A stretch of DNA of 64,000 nucleotides from JAKAFX01 sp049965715 (GTDB lineage: Archaea; Thermoplasmatota; Thermoplasmata; Thermoplasmatales; Thermoplasmataceae): assembly GCA_049965715.1 (NCBI GenBank), contig JBMFWA010000004.1, forward strand, positions 1-64,000, in the 5' to 3' direction. Numbering within the stretch: the stretch's first letter is position 1; every line of letters starts with the position of its first letter. The translations under genes and the position numbers were made by a program. Positions 44,691-53,568 of this stretch are shown here, piece by piece. The notes under the pieces are model-generated. The model did not search any database and was not told where the DNA came from. It saw only the letters and a list, made by a program, of their open reading frames with translations.

Positions 44691-45875
44691 TTATATTTTT
44701 ATTCTTGAAAGGGACTTGAATCTGGAGATTAAAACAGAAACTGCAAAGAGTCCGCCTGCCATGACAAAGAACACGTAGGGTGGAAAAGTCACTGCCATTA
44801 CAATTCCAGCGATCATGCCGGACACAGAGTTGAAGGACGTTCCCAAAGTATCCATTGCACCTTGAACCGTGCCCATGCGTTCCCTAGTCACATTTCCAAA
44901 CAGAACCGAGGAAATTATTGGCGAAGACATTCCAGAGAAGAGACCCGCAAAAAAGAAAATAACAATGAAGAGATAAATATTCACGAAAACTCCAAGGAAT
45001 ATGAACGCAGCTGCACTTACGGCATAGATTGCCATAAGTTTTCTTCCTACCATATTAATCTCTTTCATCCTTGAAATCAATGAAGATCCAACTATTCCGC
45101 CAGAAGAGATCGACAGCAGCGCGAAACTTAGGTAGGAAGAATTCAACTCGAAGACCTGATCAGTCATGACAGCAGAAGCAGCATCGGTCATGCCCCAGAA
45201 TAAAGACGAGACTGCAGAAACCGCTACTATACTCAAAATAATGATGTTGCTGCGTATGTAGGCGAAACCGTCCTTCAGGACCTTACTGAACTTCTCTGTC
45301 TTTACCCTTATTTCCCTGACATCCGTAATCAGCAATATGGGCAGGATTGACAAAAGATAAAGAATTATGATGATGACAATGGCAAGACGAACGTCGTAAA
45401 GCACAATTGCGGCCGATACAATGAAGCCTGAAAGCCCCGCCGTTCTGGAAACTATGCTGGCCACTGACATTCCCTTGAGATAGACCTGCCTTTTCATGAA
45501 TCTCTGCGCCCATATGGCCCTGATCGGGACAAGTATATCCTTCGAGATTCCGAAGATGATGGCAGAAAGAAACAGAAGTATTACCTCTTCACTGATGGAA
45601 TGAATGAACAGTACTGGAATAAGGAAAAGTGCTGCCAGTGATTTCATGATTGGCGATGAAACTGCATACAGCTTTTTTCTTGGTGTTCTGTCAATTGCAG
45701 CACCGACAATAAAACTGAACAGAAGAGGAAGGGTGAGAAATGCGCTTGTGAACCCGGTCACAACAGCAGATCCTGTATAAACAATGGCAATCCACAGAAT
45801 CAGGACAGTGAATATAGAGGTCGAGAACGTTGATATACCCACATCTGCCATAATCAGCTTAAAATTTCTGCTCAT
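44691..45875 (-). CDS. MFS transporter
   Basis: A 394-residue transporter with about 12 membrane helices. A motif-A-like loop (GAAIDRTPRKKLYAVSS) lies between helices 2 and 3. It resembles drug/macrolide-efflux type MFS proteins (MFS_3), including the large central cytoplasmic loop. The substrate is unknown. It is convergent with the HxlR regulator. Confidence 0.85.
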   Translation of the reverse strand: MSRNFKLIMADVGISTFSTSIFTVLILWIAIVYTGSAVVTGFTSAFLTLPLLFSFIVGAAIDRTPRKKLYAVSSPIMKSLAALFLIPVLFIHSISEEVILLFLSAIIFGISKDILVPIRAIWAQRFMKRQVYLKGMSVASIVSRTAGLSGFIVSAAIVLYDVRLAIVIIIILYLLSILPILLITDVREIRVKTEKFSKVLKDGFAYIRSNIIILSIVAVSAVSSLFWGMTDAASAVMTDQVFELNSSYLSFALLSISSGGIVGSSLISRMKEINMVGRKLMAIYAVSAAAFIFLGVFVNIYLFIVIFFFAGLFSGMSSPIISSVLFGNVTRERMGTVQGAMDTLGTSFNSVSGMIAGIVMAVTFPPYVFFVMAGGLFAVSVLISRFKSLSRIKI

Positions 45876-46216
45876 TTTCCCGGTATCCTGGTTCAGCGTT
45901 ACCCTTCCCCCTCTATTATTCTGGGCGATGAACTACAATATCCGATATTATCATTGTATTCCCGGGGGCCTTAGGCTCTAAACGTTGCCAACCCGTATTT
46001 CGCAAAAAATGGCATTTGATTTAAATTTTTGCCTAAACAGATAAACTCTGATCCCTGCACATAAGAGGGCTGATGTCCACAAACGCAGTCAAAAACGTGT
46101 TCTGAGCAAGAATATACATGGAAAATCCGCAAGGCTTTGACACTACAATCTCTTTAAATAACATCAACCAATTAAGGTTTAGTTTTAAACGTGAAATTTC
46201 CAAAGTGATACAAAAA
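45876..46216. other. Intergenic region before the MTA phosphorylase gene
   Basis: About 340 nt. The region opposite the MFS start and before the phosphorylase shows a TTTAAATA element near 46153-46161 and a GTTTTAAAC element near 46180-46190; the second is about 30 nt from ATG 46217. No gene or repeat was recognised in the rest. Confidence 0.4.
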
Positions 46217-46990
46217 ATGGCAAAGATAGGAATTATTGGTGGCAGTGGCTTATATGACCTGCTGCAGGATGGCAAATCAGTTGAGGTAAAGACACCTTTC
46301 GGGAAACCCTCTGAGAATCCTCAGGTGGGAAGCATCCACGGGAAAGAGGTTGTTTTCATTCCAAGACATGGAAAGAAACACCAGTATCCTCCGCATATGG
46401 TGAATTACAGGGCTAATATTTGGGCCCTCGAAAGTTTGGGTGTTGAAAGAGTAATTACCCTCAACGCAGTAGGATCTCTGAAGGAGTCTTACAAGCCAGG
46501 AGACATAGTTATGCCGGATCAGTTCATTGATTTCACAAGGAGAAGAGATCTCACTTTTTATGACGGACCAGAAGTCTATCATATTTCTGCAGCAGATCCT
46601 TTCTGTCCCGAGATCAATGAAATATCTTATAACAAGGCAAAAAGTCTTGGCTTCAGGGTCCATCAGGCTGGAACTTATGTATGTATTGAAGGTCCAAGGT
46701 TTTCGACCAGGGCAGAATCAAAGATGTTCAGGAATTATGCCGATATCATCGGCATGACCCTTGTACCGGAGATTAACCTTGCGCTGGAAAAAGCCATGTG
46801 CTATTCAACCATTGCAACCATAACCGATTTTGATGTCTGGGCTGACACACCCGTCGATGCATCCGAAGTGATGAAGATAATGAAGGAGAACGAGGAAAAA
46901 GTCTCGAAACTGCTTTATGAAATCATCCCGGAAGTTGCCAGAGAAAGGAAGTGCAGCTGCAAGTATCGTCTGGAAAACGCTAAAGCATGA
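46217..46990 (+). CDS. mtnP: S-methyl-5'-thioadenosine phosphorylase
   Basis: A 257-residue trimeric-type purine phosphorylase that cleaves methylthioadenosine from polyamine synthesis. Motifs: IGGSGLYDLL, FIPRHGKKHQYPPHMVNYRANIWAL, LNAVGSLKESYKPGD, YVCIEGPRFSTRAES, TITDFDVW. The C-terminal Cys-Ser-Cys pair (RKCSCKYRL) is the CxC motif known from heat-stable archaeal enzymes. The frame extends upstream to 46118, but ATG 46217 matches the family N-terminus and the TATA spacing. Confidence 0.93.
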   Translation: MAKIGIIGGSGLYDLLQDGKSVEVKTPFGKPSENPQVGSIHGKEVVFIPRHGKKHQYPPHMVNYRANIWALESLGVERVITLNAVGSLKESYKPGDIVMPDQFIDFTRRRDLTFYDGPEVYHISAADPFCPEINEISYNKAKSLGFRVHQAGTYVCIEGPRFSTRAESKMFRNYADIIGMTLVPEINLALEKAMCYSTIATITDFDVWADTPVDASEVMKIMKENEEKVSKLLYEIIPEVARERKCSCKYRLENAKA

Positions 46991-46999
46991 GGTAAATAA

Positions 47000-48223
47000 A
47001 TGAAAATAAAATTTTTGGGCGGGGCCGAAGAAGTAGGAAGGCTCGCCGTGAAAATAGAAGAAAAGAACAGCTCGGTAATGGTAGATTATGGAGTGGTGCC
47101 AGACAAGCCACCGAAATATCCAATGCCACCTGAAAAGGTGGACGGACTTTTCCTTACGCATGCTCACCTTGACCACTGCGGTGGCCTGCCAATGTATTAC
47201 CATTCTCTTGACGCGAAGTTTTACTCTACGATACTGACAGCAAACAGCATCAAGCCGCTCCTTCTGGATTCGCTTAAGATTGCAGGGCTGGAAGGTTATC
47301 CGCAGATGTTCAACTCCGATGATGTGTCGATGCTCTACGACCACTTCAATGAAGCGGTTTATGGAGAACAGTTTGATCTGGGGGACTTCAGGGTCACTCC
47401 GCAATCTGCCGGGCATATCCCCGGTTCAACAATGTGGAAATTTGAGAATTCCCAGAGCGTCATGGTCACTGGTGATATATATACAAGAGATACAATGCTC
47501 CTGAACGGTGCAAAACCTACAAAGGCCGACATACTGGTGATTGAAAGCACCTATGCAGGCAAGAACCATGAGGAAAGGGGCCAGGTAATCTCAAGACTGA
47601 AATCGAGAATAGCTGAAGTGGTGGACGATGGCGGAAAGGTAATACTCCCGACTTTTGCTGTTGGGAGAACGCAGGAACTCGCAATGATACTTGCCGATAC
47701 CGGTTATGACATCAGCGTTGATGGAATGGGAAACAGCATAACGGACATCTACATGCACACAAACGGATTTCTGAGGTCGAACAGCGAATTCCTCAAGAAC
47801 ATCAAGAAGACAAGGAAGATCAAGGGATGGAGGATGAGGGAAAGGGCACTTGACAGTGACATCATAATAACCACTTCAGGAATGCTGGACGGAGGACCGG
47901 TTCTGGGATATATAGACAAGCTTCAGAACGATACAAAGAGTGCAATATTTCTGACCGGTTACCAGGTTGAAAACACCAACGGAAGATCACTTCTCGAGAA
48001 TGGTACCATGAAAATTGCAGGTGTCAGCGTGAAACCCCAGATGAAGGTCGACTTCTTTGATCTTTCTGCACATGCAGGGCATGACGATCTCATAAGGTTC
48101 ATAAAGGATGTTGACCCGCAGAAAGTCATACTGTGCCACGGTGAAAAGAGGGAAGAACTGCTGCATGACCTGGATGGTTATGACGTGATGCTTCCGATGA
48201 ACGGGCACGAATTTACGGCCTAA
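47000..48223 (+). CDS. Beta-CASP metallo-beta-lactamase ribonuclease, aCPSF2-like
   Basis: A 407-residue RNA nuclease. Metallo-beta-lactamase motifs HAHLDHCGG near residue 54, GHIPGSTMW and VTGDIY, then beta-CASP motifs PTFAVGRTQEL, SAHAGHDDL near residue 353 and CHGEKRE. It lacks the N-terminal KH domains of aCPSF1, so it is the shorter aCPSF2-like form with endo- or exonuclease action on RNA. It starts 9 nt after mtnP and is probably co-transcribed. Confidence 0.92.
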   Translation: MKIKFLGGAEEVGRLAVKIEEKNSSVMVDYGVVPDKPPKYPMPPEKVDGLFLTHAHLDHCGGLPMYYHSLDAKFYSTILTANSIKPLLLDSLKIAGLEGYPQMFNSDDVSMLYDHFNEAVYGEQFDLGDFRVTPQSAGHIPGSTMWKFENSQSVMVTGDIYTRDTMLLNGAKPTKADILVIESTYAGKNHEERGQVISRLKSRIAEVVDDGGKVILPTFAVGRTQELAMILADTGYDISVDGMGNSITDIYMHTNGFLRSNSEFLKNIKKTRKIKGWRMRERALDSDIIITTSGMLDGGPVLGYIDKLQNDTKSAIFLTGYQVENTNGRSLLENGTMKIAGVSVKPQMKVDFFDLSAHAGHDDLIRFIKDVDPQKVILCHGEKREELLHDLDGYDVMLPMNGHEFTA

Positions 48224-48269
48224 AGCCCTGAATTTACCACATTTTAAATTTTTCTGCGTAATACACCCG

Positions 48270-48995
48270 ATGAAAATGTCCGGAACGAAAGTAATTTTTT
48301 TCGACCTTGACGACACCCTTTTTGACTATACCAATTCCAGGCACACAGCATTTCTCGCAGTGAAAAGGAAGTTCAGCGAACTTTCGGACGCATCCATTGA
48401 GGATCTGGATTCATTATGGACGAAGTACTGGTACGAACTGCTGCCGACAGCGGTGATCCGGGATTCCTCTGTAATCATGCGCATGAGGAGGGAGAGACTC
48501 AGACTGATCTTCAGGGACTACGGCACAGATCTGAACGAACGGGAAATGGAAAATGTCATGAGGACTTATTCAGAAAATTATGACAACAGCATCTCTCAGG
48601 TAACTGGTGCGGGGGACCTTTTAAAGAAAATAAAAGCAAGCGGTATTTCCGTGGGTGTTATAACAAACAATCCATTGGAGGGCCAGAAAAAAAAGCTGAA
48701 GAAATGCGGGATTGAAGATTATGTCGATATTCTGGTCTGTTCGGGCGAGGTTGGGTATTCAAAACCTGATCCAAGGATATTCGGTCTTTCCATGAACAGG
48801 ATCGGAACCAGCCCGGAGGAATCTGTCATGATTGGCGATTCCTGGGAATACGATATCGTTGGAGCAATGAATTCCGGATTAAGGGCTGTATGGCTCAACA
48901 GATTTAACCTCAACAGACCTGAGATATCAGCGGATGTGATCGAAATCAAATCATACGTACCGCCTGAAACGGTACTGGAAAAATTGGGAATATAG
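48270..48995 (+). CDS. HAD superfamily hydrolase
   Basis: A 241-residue HAD phosphatase. Motif I FFDLDDTLFDYT near the N-terminus with both catalytic Asp, motif II VITNN, motif III Lys in GYSKPDPRIF and motif IV MIGDSWEYDIVGA. A helical cap (about residues 15-100) makes it subfamily IA, YjjG-like. It may hydrolyse nucleotides or a sugar phosphate. It lies 46 nt downstream of the beta-CASP gene. Confidence 0.88.
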   Translation: MKMSGTKVIFFDLDDTLFDYTNSRHTAFLAVKRKFSELSDASIEDLDSLWTKYWYELLPTAVIRDSSVIMRMRRERLRLIFRDYGTDLNEREMENVMRTYSENYDNSISQVTGAGDLLKKIKASGISVGVITNNPLEGQKKKLKKCGIEDYVDILVCSGEVGYSKPDPRIFGLSMNRIGTSPEESVMIGDSWEYDIVGAMNSGLRAVWLNRFNLNRPEISADVIEIKSYVPPETVLEKLGI

Positions 48996-49022
48996 GGTTT
49001 GTCAGCAACAAGGGGCCCCGGT

Positions 49023-50210
49023 TCATGTATCATATACCGCACCGGAAGTCTGTCTCTGCACCCTGGACACCGACAGGATGACAACCGGAAGGAGAAGAAG
49101 AACCAGGATGCCCAGTATGCCAAAGGAAAGGGTGTATCCGTAGATCAGTGTATATGAGAATACGACTGAGATAAGCGATCCTATGGAAATCTGTATGGAA
49201 TTGAAGAGTCCAAGACTGAGCGCCCTGTATCTGAGAGTCTTTTCTCTGGCAATCACCGCAGAATACTCAAGCGATGAGACCACCACAAAGAGTATCCCGA
49301 GGATTACAGTGGCTGACCATGTACCTATGTAACCTAAATAGGGAACGGCCACTATGAAGGCGCCCACGAGAACAGTCATGTATGAAGCAGATCTGATCAG
49401 GTTCCTAAGTCTGAACGCCCTGACAAACTGTATCCCCAGAACGCCAATAAGAAGTATTGTTGCACCCAGTACAGCCGAGGCAAATGGGCTGAATCCTATT
49501 GAAATGGAATAATTCTTGAGATATTCAGGGAGAAGGTAAGATGCAGCCCAGAATCCGGAAAAGGCAATCGCTATGGCCCATGTGCTTCTGTTCCGTATTC
49601 TTGTAGTTATATCGGGCACGGACATGGACGTGTATTTTTCGGATTCCGGAACGGCGATGAGTATCAGGATTGCAAAAACTATAGTTATAACGCCCATGAT
49701 AAGTTCGTCGGCCTGCCAGGAATATGACGATACAATGAATGCGAACCCGATGATGCCGATTCCTCCTCCAACGTTGAAAGCCGCGTTGTAAAGGGTAACA
49801 ATTTCAGTGACTTTTTCATGGTACAGCTGGCTCAGCACAGCCATGGCGGTGGAGAAGAAGAGCGCAGCACCGACTCCATTGGCAGCGCGTAATGCCAGCA
49901 GCATATAGTAGTTGAATGAAAACGGGGCCACGAGATCCGAAATTCCCATCACCAGAATACCCAGAAAAGCAGTGGTCTTTGCCCCAATGCGAGATGATAT
50001 TATGCCTGCGGGGACCTGAAAAACACCGGCACCGATTAGGAAAAATGTGAATACATAGACCGTTGCAGGCAGGGGTATTCCAAACGTTGCCTCGATACGG
50101 GTAATAGCGGGTGAAAGATTATACCAGTTTGCAGCGTACACTATCCTCGAAAGAATCAGGATCGTTCCCGCAAATTTTACACTGGATTTTGCCATTGGTG
50201 AATGAGCCAA
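49023..50210 (-). CDS. MFS transporter
   Basis: A 395-residue membrane protein with 12 helices. The first half has PAITRIEATFGIP followed by GVFQVPAGIISSRIGAKTTAFLG, an MFS motif-A equivalent. A solute importer or exporter of unknown substrate. It is convergent with the HAD gene (27 nt between stops) and divergent from the RPA operon. Confidence 0.85.
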   Translation of the reverse strand: MAHSPMAKSSVKFAGTILILSRIVYAANWYNLSPAITRIEATFGIPLPATVYVFTFFLIGAGVFQVPAGIISSRIGAKTTAFLGILVMGISDLVAPFSFNYYMLLALRAANGVGAALFFSTAMAVLSQLYHEKVTEIVTLYNAAFNVGGGIGIIGFAFIVSSYSWQADELIMGVITIVFAILILIAVPESEKYTSMSVPDITTRIRNRSTWAIAIAFSGFWAASYLLPEYLKNYSISIGFSPFASAVLGATILLIGVLGIQFVRAFRLRNLIRSASYMTVLVGAFIVAVPYLGYIGTWSATVILGILFVVVSSLEYSAVIAREKTLRYRALSLGLFNSIQISIGSLISVVFSYTLIYGYTLSFGILGILVLLLLPVVILSVSRVQRQTSGAVYDT

Positions 50211-50522
50211 GAGGAAATGGCTATCGTGAATATAATCAATTAGTAAGGGAGCCCCGTTGTTCGTTATCTAAAAAGCGAATATCTGGAAATTTCAACCATT
50301 TGGCTGTAACTATCACACATCCGAAGGAAATGCAGAATCCGCACCTGTTGACGGCATACCGATCCTGAAAAAGGCACTGCGGATATAAAAGGGCAATATC
50401 CCGGAAAGTAATATATTCAAAGTTTGCTTAAGGAAATGATATGTCAGTTATTGAAAAAATATGTTGTATAGATACAGAAGGTTTTGTTACAATCTTTCTA
50501 TCCAGTCGGGAGGCATGAACAA
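50211..50522. other. Intergenic region before the RPA operon
   Basis: About 310 nt between two divergent genes. An AT-rich ATATTCAAAG stretch near 50410 and TTGTATAGATAC near 50463-50474 are TATA candidates for the RPA operon; the latter is 50-60 nt before ATG 50523. No gene or repeat recognised. Confidence 0.4.
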
Positions 50523-51599
50523 ATGCTTTTTAAGATCGCAGATTTGAAGCCGGATTCCTCAAACATTGATCTCATTGCCAAGGTTATATCAATAAACCAG
50601 AAAGAAGCCAATACACAGAGAGGACCGACGACTTATTACTACGGGATAATAGGGGACACCTCCGGTACAATTCCTTTCACAGCATGGACAATGACATCAT
50701 CTGTAAGGGCAAACGATGTTCTTGAACTCAAAAACTGCTCCGTGAAACTCTACAACGACAGATTGAGACTTTACATAGACGCAAGAACCCAGGTGATCCT
50801 CAGGCCGGGTGAAGAGATGGAAGTCAGGAGGACCTACCCGCTGCTGAAGATAAGAAACATCTCCGTGAGGGACCCCTATATCGCCGTTGAAGGAATAGTG
50901 AGAGACGTCAAGGAAAGATCATACACAGGGAGGGAAAAGTCTGGAACTCTTTATTATGGTCTTCTGGAGGATGAAACCGGAAACATAAGAATCAACTCCT
51001 TCGACGTGAAGCTCGAGGAGAACACAGGTTACAGATTCACGGGAGCAAAGGTCAGTGAATATAACAACAGGTTGCGCGTATCGGTCAATGACAAAACAGG
51101 AATCCAGAAAATAAAGATAGACCTGACACCCGGGCCTGTTTATTACGACATTCATGAACTCAAGTCCCCAATATCTGGAATATTCATCAACGGGTTCATT
51201 GTGAACGTGGGGGATAAGGGTGGTGCCGTGTTCAGATGCCAGGAGTGCAGGAAGACCGCAGAGAACGGAAAGTGTCCGGATCATCCGGATGCTCCAGTAT
51301 ACAGGGATTATTTTCTCTATTTTACCGTGGAAGACGGAACGGGGTACGTACAGGGCACTTGTGGGAAGTCTGCCCTGGTTTCCTATAGGAACGAATGGAA
51401 CGAATCTGAACTGGAAAGGATTTCATCAGAAGATAATGGGATGACGGAAATAAAGAAGGAGATCCTTGGAAAACTCATAACTGCAAAGGGAGAGGTAGTA
51501 AACAGCCAGAACGGAATGACCCTGAGAATATCCGAAATGAAACCTCTGGGGGAGAATGAAATAGCGAGTCTTTCCAGAAAATATCTTGAGGAGGTCTAG
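50523..51599 (+). CDS. Replication protein A-like single-stranded DNA-binding protein
   Basis: A 358-residue protein built of OB-folds: one at about 1-105 (FKIADLKPDSSNIDLIAKVISI is the RPA-like start), a second at about 110-215, and a C-terminal OB-fold with a zinc finger FRCQECRKTAENGKCPDHPD near residue 238 (C-x2-C-x8-C-x2-H). It coats single-stranded DNA in replication and repair. ATG 50523 is preferred over an upstream non-ATG extension. First of a four-gene set with the next start 6 nt after the stop. Confidence 0.9.
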   Translation: MLFKIADLKPDSSNIDLIAKVISINQKEANTQRGPTTYYYGIIGDTSGTIPFTAWTMTSSVRANDVLELKNCSVKLYNDRLRLYIDARTQVILRPGEEMEVRRTYPLLKIRNISVRDPYIAVEGIVRDVKERSYTGREKSGTLYYGLLEDETGNIRINSFDVKLEENTGYRFTGAKVSEYNNRLRVSVNDKTGIQKIKIDLTPGPVYYDIHELKSPISGIFINGFIVNVGDKGGAVFRCQECRKTAENGKCPDHPDAPVYRDYFLYFTVEDGTGYVQGTCGKSALVSYRNEWNESELERISSEDNGMTEIKKEILGKLITAKGEVVNSQNGMTLRISEMKPLGENEIASLSRKYLEEV

Positions 51600-51605
51600 A
51601 TAAGC

Positions 51606-52430
51606 ATGGAAACAAGGAAGAGAGAAGCCTCAAAGTGGATTACGTCCAGGGAACTTAGAGATTCCAATATAGAGGAGGACAACAGCTCCGATACCAGGGT
51701 AAAACCATTCATAATCACTCCACTTGGCACCCGGGTCAAGAGAATACTTTTTGTCGGCACCGTTAATTCAATATCCGACGAGGAGAATATAACAAAGGTT
51801 GTCATCAATGACTTCACGGGTTCGTTTTATCTGTCAATTTTTAAGGACACCTTTCCAGAAGACAGGAGGGTTCTGCCAGATCAGTTTGAGAAGGGTGACA
51901 GGCTCCTTGTGGTTGGGCGCCTGAACACATTCAAGACTGAGGATCAGCGAATATTCTACAATGTAAACCCGGAGCTGGCACTGAAGGTTGAGGATGGTAG
52001 CATGGATTACTGGAATTCAAGGGCCGTTTATATCGCACAGCGGAAAGTTCTTGCAATCAGAGAAGCCTCTAAACTCGAGAGCGCCGATACTTCAAATCTC
52101 ACAAAGCTTGGGTACTCTGATGAGGAGTCTGAATGTGCTCTGAGGGCTGTGAAACACTACCCGGGTTACAATTACCAGCAGTTCATCGAAAACCTCAGGA
52201 ACAGCCTGACCTCATCATCAAGGGACCAGGAAGTGGAGGAGAAAAAATCCATGATCCTTGATTTCATAAGGAACAACGATAAGGACGGGAAGGGTTGCCT
52301 TTACGAGAACATTCTAAACTCCATGAAGGAGAAGGACATAGATCAGTCCACGCTGGATGAGGCATTGAACCTGCTGGGATCATCTGGGGAAATATACGAA
52401 GTTTCCCTCAAGAGGTTCAGGGCGTTATGA
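51606..52430 (+). CDS. RPA-associated OB-fold protein
   Basis: A 274-residue protein of the archaeal RPA-partner family (COG3390 type). A basic N-terminus (METRKREASKWITSRELRD) precedes an OB-fold at about 45-140 (RILFVGTVNSISDEENITK), followed by a helical middle and a C-terminal winged-helix-like region near 200-270. It follows the RPA gene by 6 nt and overlaps the next small gene by 4 nt (ATGA), so it is made with its partner. Confidence 0.87.
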   Translation: METRKREASKWITSRELRDSNIEEDNSSDTRVKPFIITPLGTRVKRILFVGTVNSISDEENITKVVINDFTGSFYLSIFKDTFPEDRRVLPDQFEKGDRLLVVGRLNTFKTEDQRIFYNVNPELALKVEDGSMDYWNSRAVYIAQRKVLAIREASKLESADTSNLTKLGYSDEESECALRAVKHYPGYNYQQFIENLRNSLTSSSRDQEVEEKKSMILDFIRNNDKDGKGCLYENILNSMKEKDIDQSTLDEALNLLGSSGEIYEVSLKRFRAL

Positions 52431-52639
52431 GTGCGGATGACGTATCTGATCTGATGGACAAACTTGAACGGGAGCTCAGGTATTACCGCACGGCGAACGA
52501 AAGACTACTGAAGGAATTGAAAACGCTCAACGAAACGGTTATTTCCAACGAAAAACTGAAGAAAAGAATAGAGGTTGACAGGGAGGACTCAAATATTCTG
52601 ATAGATCTTCTGAGGAGGCTTTTCGATGAGAAGAAATGA
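52427..52639 (+). CDS. Small coiled-coil protein coupled to RPA genes
   Basis: Unrecognised 70-residue protein, strongly charged and with a heptad-like pattern throughout (LMDKLERELRYYRTANERLL, then LKTLNETVISNEKLKKRIEV), so probably one long coiled coil. Its start overlaps the RPA-associated gene by 4 nt and its end overlaps the next gene by 14 nt. Tight coupling suggests a partner or regulator of RPA. Confidence 0.65.
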   Translation: MSADDVSDLMDKLERELRYYRTANERLLKELKTLNETVISNEKLKKRIEVDREDSNILIDLLRRLFDEKK

Positions 52640-53015
52640 TGTCGCAGCTCTGAAGGGAATTCTCCAGCTTTCAGAGGACGAAGAGCGGGAGATAAGCGAT
52701 CATCCGGAACGATTCAGTGAGATAATAGACAGCATAACGAGGGAGGTAAGAAAGCACTTTGATCTCACTCAGAAGAAGCTGGGTCTTATGTCCAGGTATG
52801 CAAGCCTCAACTATTCAATATATGATCTCTTTATGTCTGCCCATGATAACGCAATAGTCATAGGAGGGCTCAACGCGGAGGCAAAAATGAGGGGAATTGA
52901 ACTCGGAAAGGACGCAGATGAAAAAATAAAAACCATCATGGACAGATATCTGATGATCGATCCGACCTACGGTGTCCAGGAACGTGACAGCGTGAAGAGA
53001 GTCAAGCCAAGGTAA
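52626..53015 (+). CDS. Helical protein of unknown function, last gene of the RPA operon
   Basis: Unrecognised 129-residue mostly helical protein (LKGILQLSEDEEREISDHPE, then ITREVRKHFDLTQKKLGLMS, then GLNAEAKMRGIELGKDADEK). No Cys, no membrane helix. The start lies inside the coiled-coil gene (14-nt overlap). It may interact with that protein and with RPA; not identified. Confidence 0.65.
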   Translation: MRRNDVAALKGILQLSEDEEREISDHPERFSEIIDSITREVRKHFDLTQKKLGLMSRYASLNYSIYDLFMSAHDNAIVIGGLNAEAKMRGIELGKDADEKIKTIMDRYLMIDPTYGVQERDSVKRVKPR

Positions 53016-53160
53016 TGTGCAGGATCTTTCTGCGGGAAGCAATTTCAGCAGATCAGAGGCTACAAACAAAGGCAATAAGTGTTGAGAAAGCCTTAAAAAA
53101 TCACATGCAAACTGGCGGTTATGCAAAAATGATTTCATACAGGGATTACATAACGATAGC

Positions 53161-53562
53161 ATGACAATAGGTCCGGAAGAGATTACAAAACTCCTGAAGA
53201 TGGATGGTTTTCTCAAGAACTTTACAATAGATGTCAAGGAAGCCTCAAATGGGAGGTTTGTCATAGAGATGCCGCTTGAGGAGAAGGTTATGAGGATAGG
53301 CGGTATAATGAACGGCGGTGCAATCATGGCCCTTTGCGATCTTGTCGGAGGTCTTTCCATCCTGACAAAAGATGACGTGATCAACCAGGTGACAATCAAC
53401 ATTGATGTTAACTTCCTCAGGCCTATCGCAAAGGGGCCGGTAAAGGCGGTCGGGGAAAGTGTACGCATCGGGAAGACAATAGGTTATTCCGAGATGGTGA
53501 TATATGACGGCAATGGCGAAGAATGTGCAAAGGGATCTGGAAACTGGTTCCTTTTCAGGTAG
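53161..53562 (+). CDS. Hotdog-fold thioesterase, PaaI family
   Basis: A 133-residue 4HBT/PaaI-type acyl-CoA thioesterase. The active-site helix is seen in IMNGGAIMALCDLVGGLSIL around residues 60-79 (the Asn-Gly-Gly and Asp positions are typical), followed by INIDVNFLRPIAKGPVKAVG. It probably releases CoA from small or aromatic acyl groups. It precedes coaBC by 6 nt, in keeping with CoA-related work. Confidence 0.88.
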   Translation: MTIGPEEITKLLKMDGFLKNFTIDVKEASNGRFVIEMPLEEKVMRIGGIMNGGAIMALCDLVGGLSILTKDDVINQVTINIDVNFLRPIAKGPVKAVGESVRIGKTIGYSEMVIYDGNGEECAKGSGNWFLFR

Positions 53563-53568
53563 GACTAC

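Noticed and set aside
52815..53468. A 217-codon minus-strand frame across the RPA operon end and the thioesterase
   Set aside because: Overlaps two plus-strand genes with clear conserved features; no independent support.
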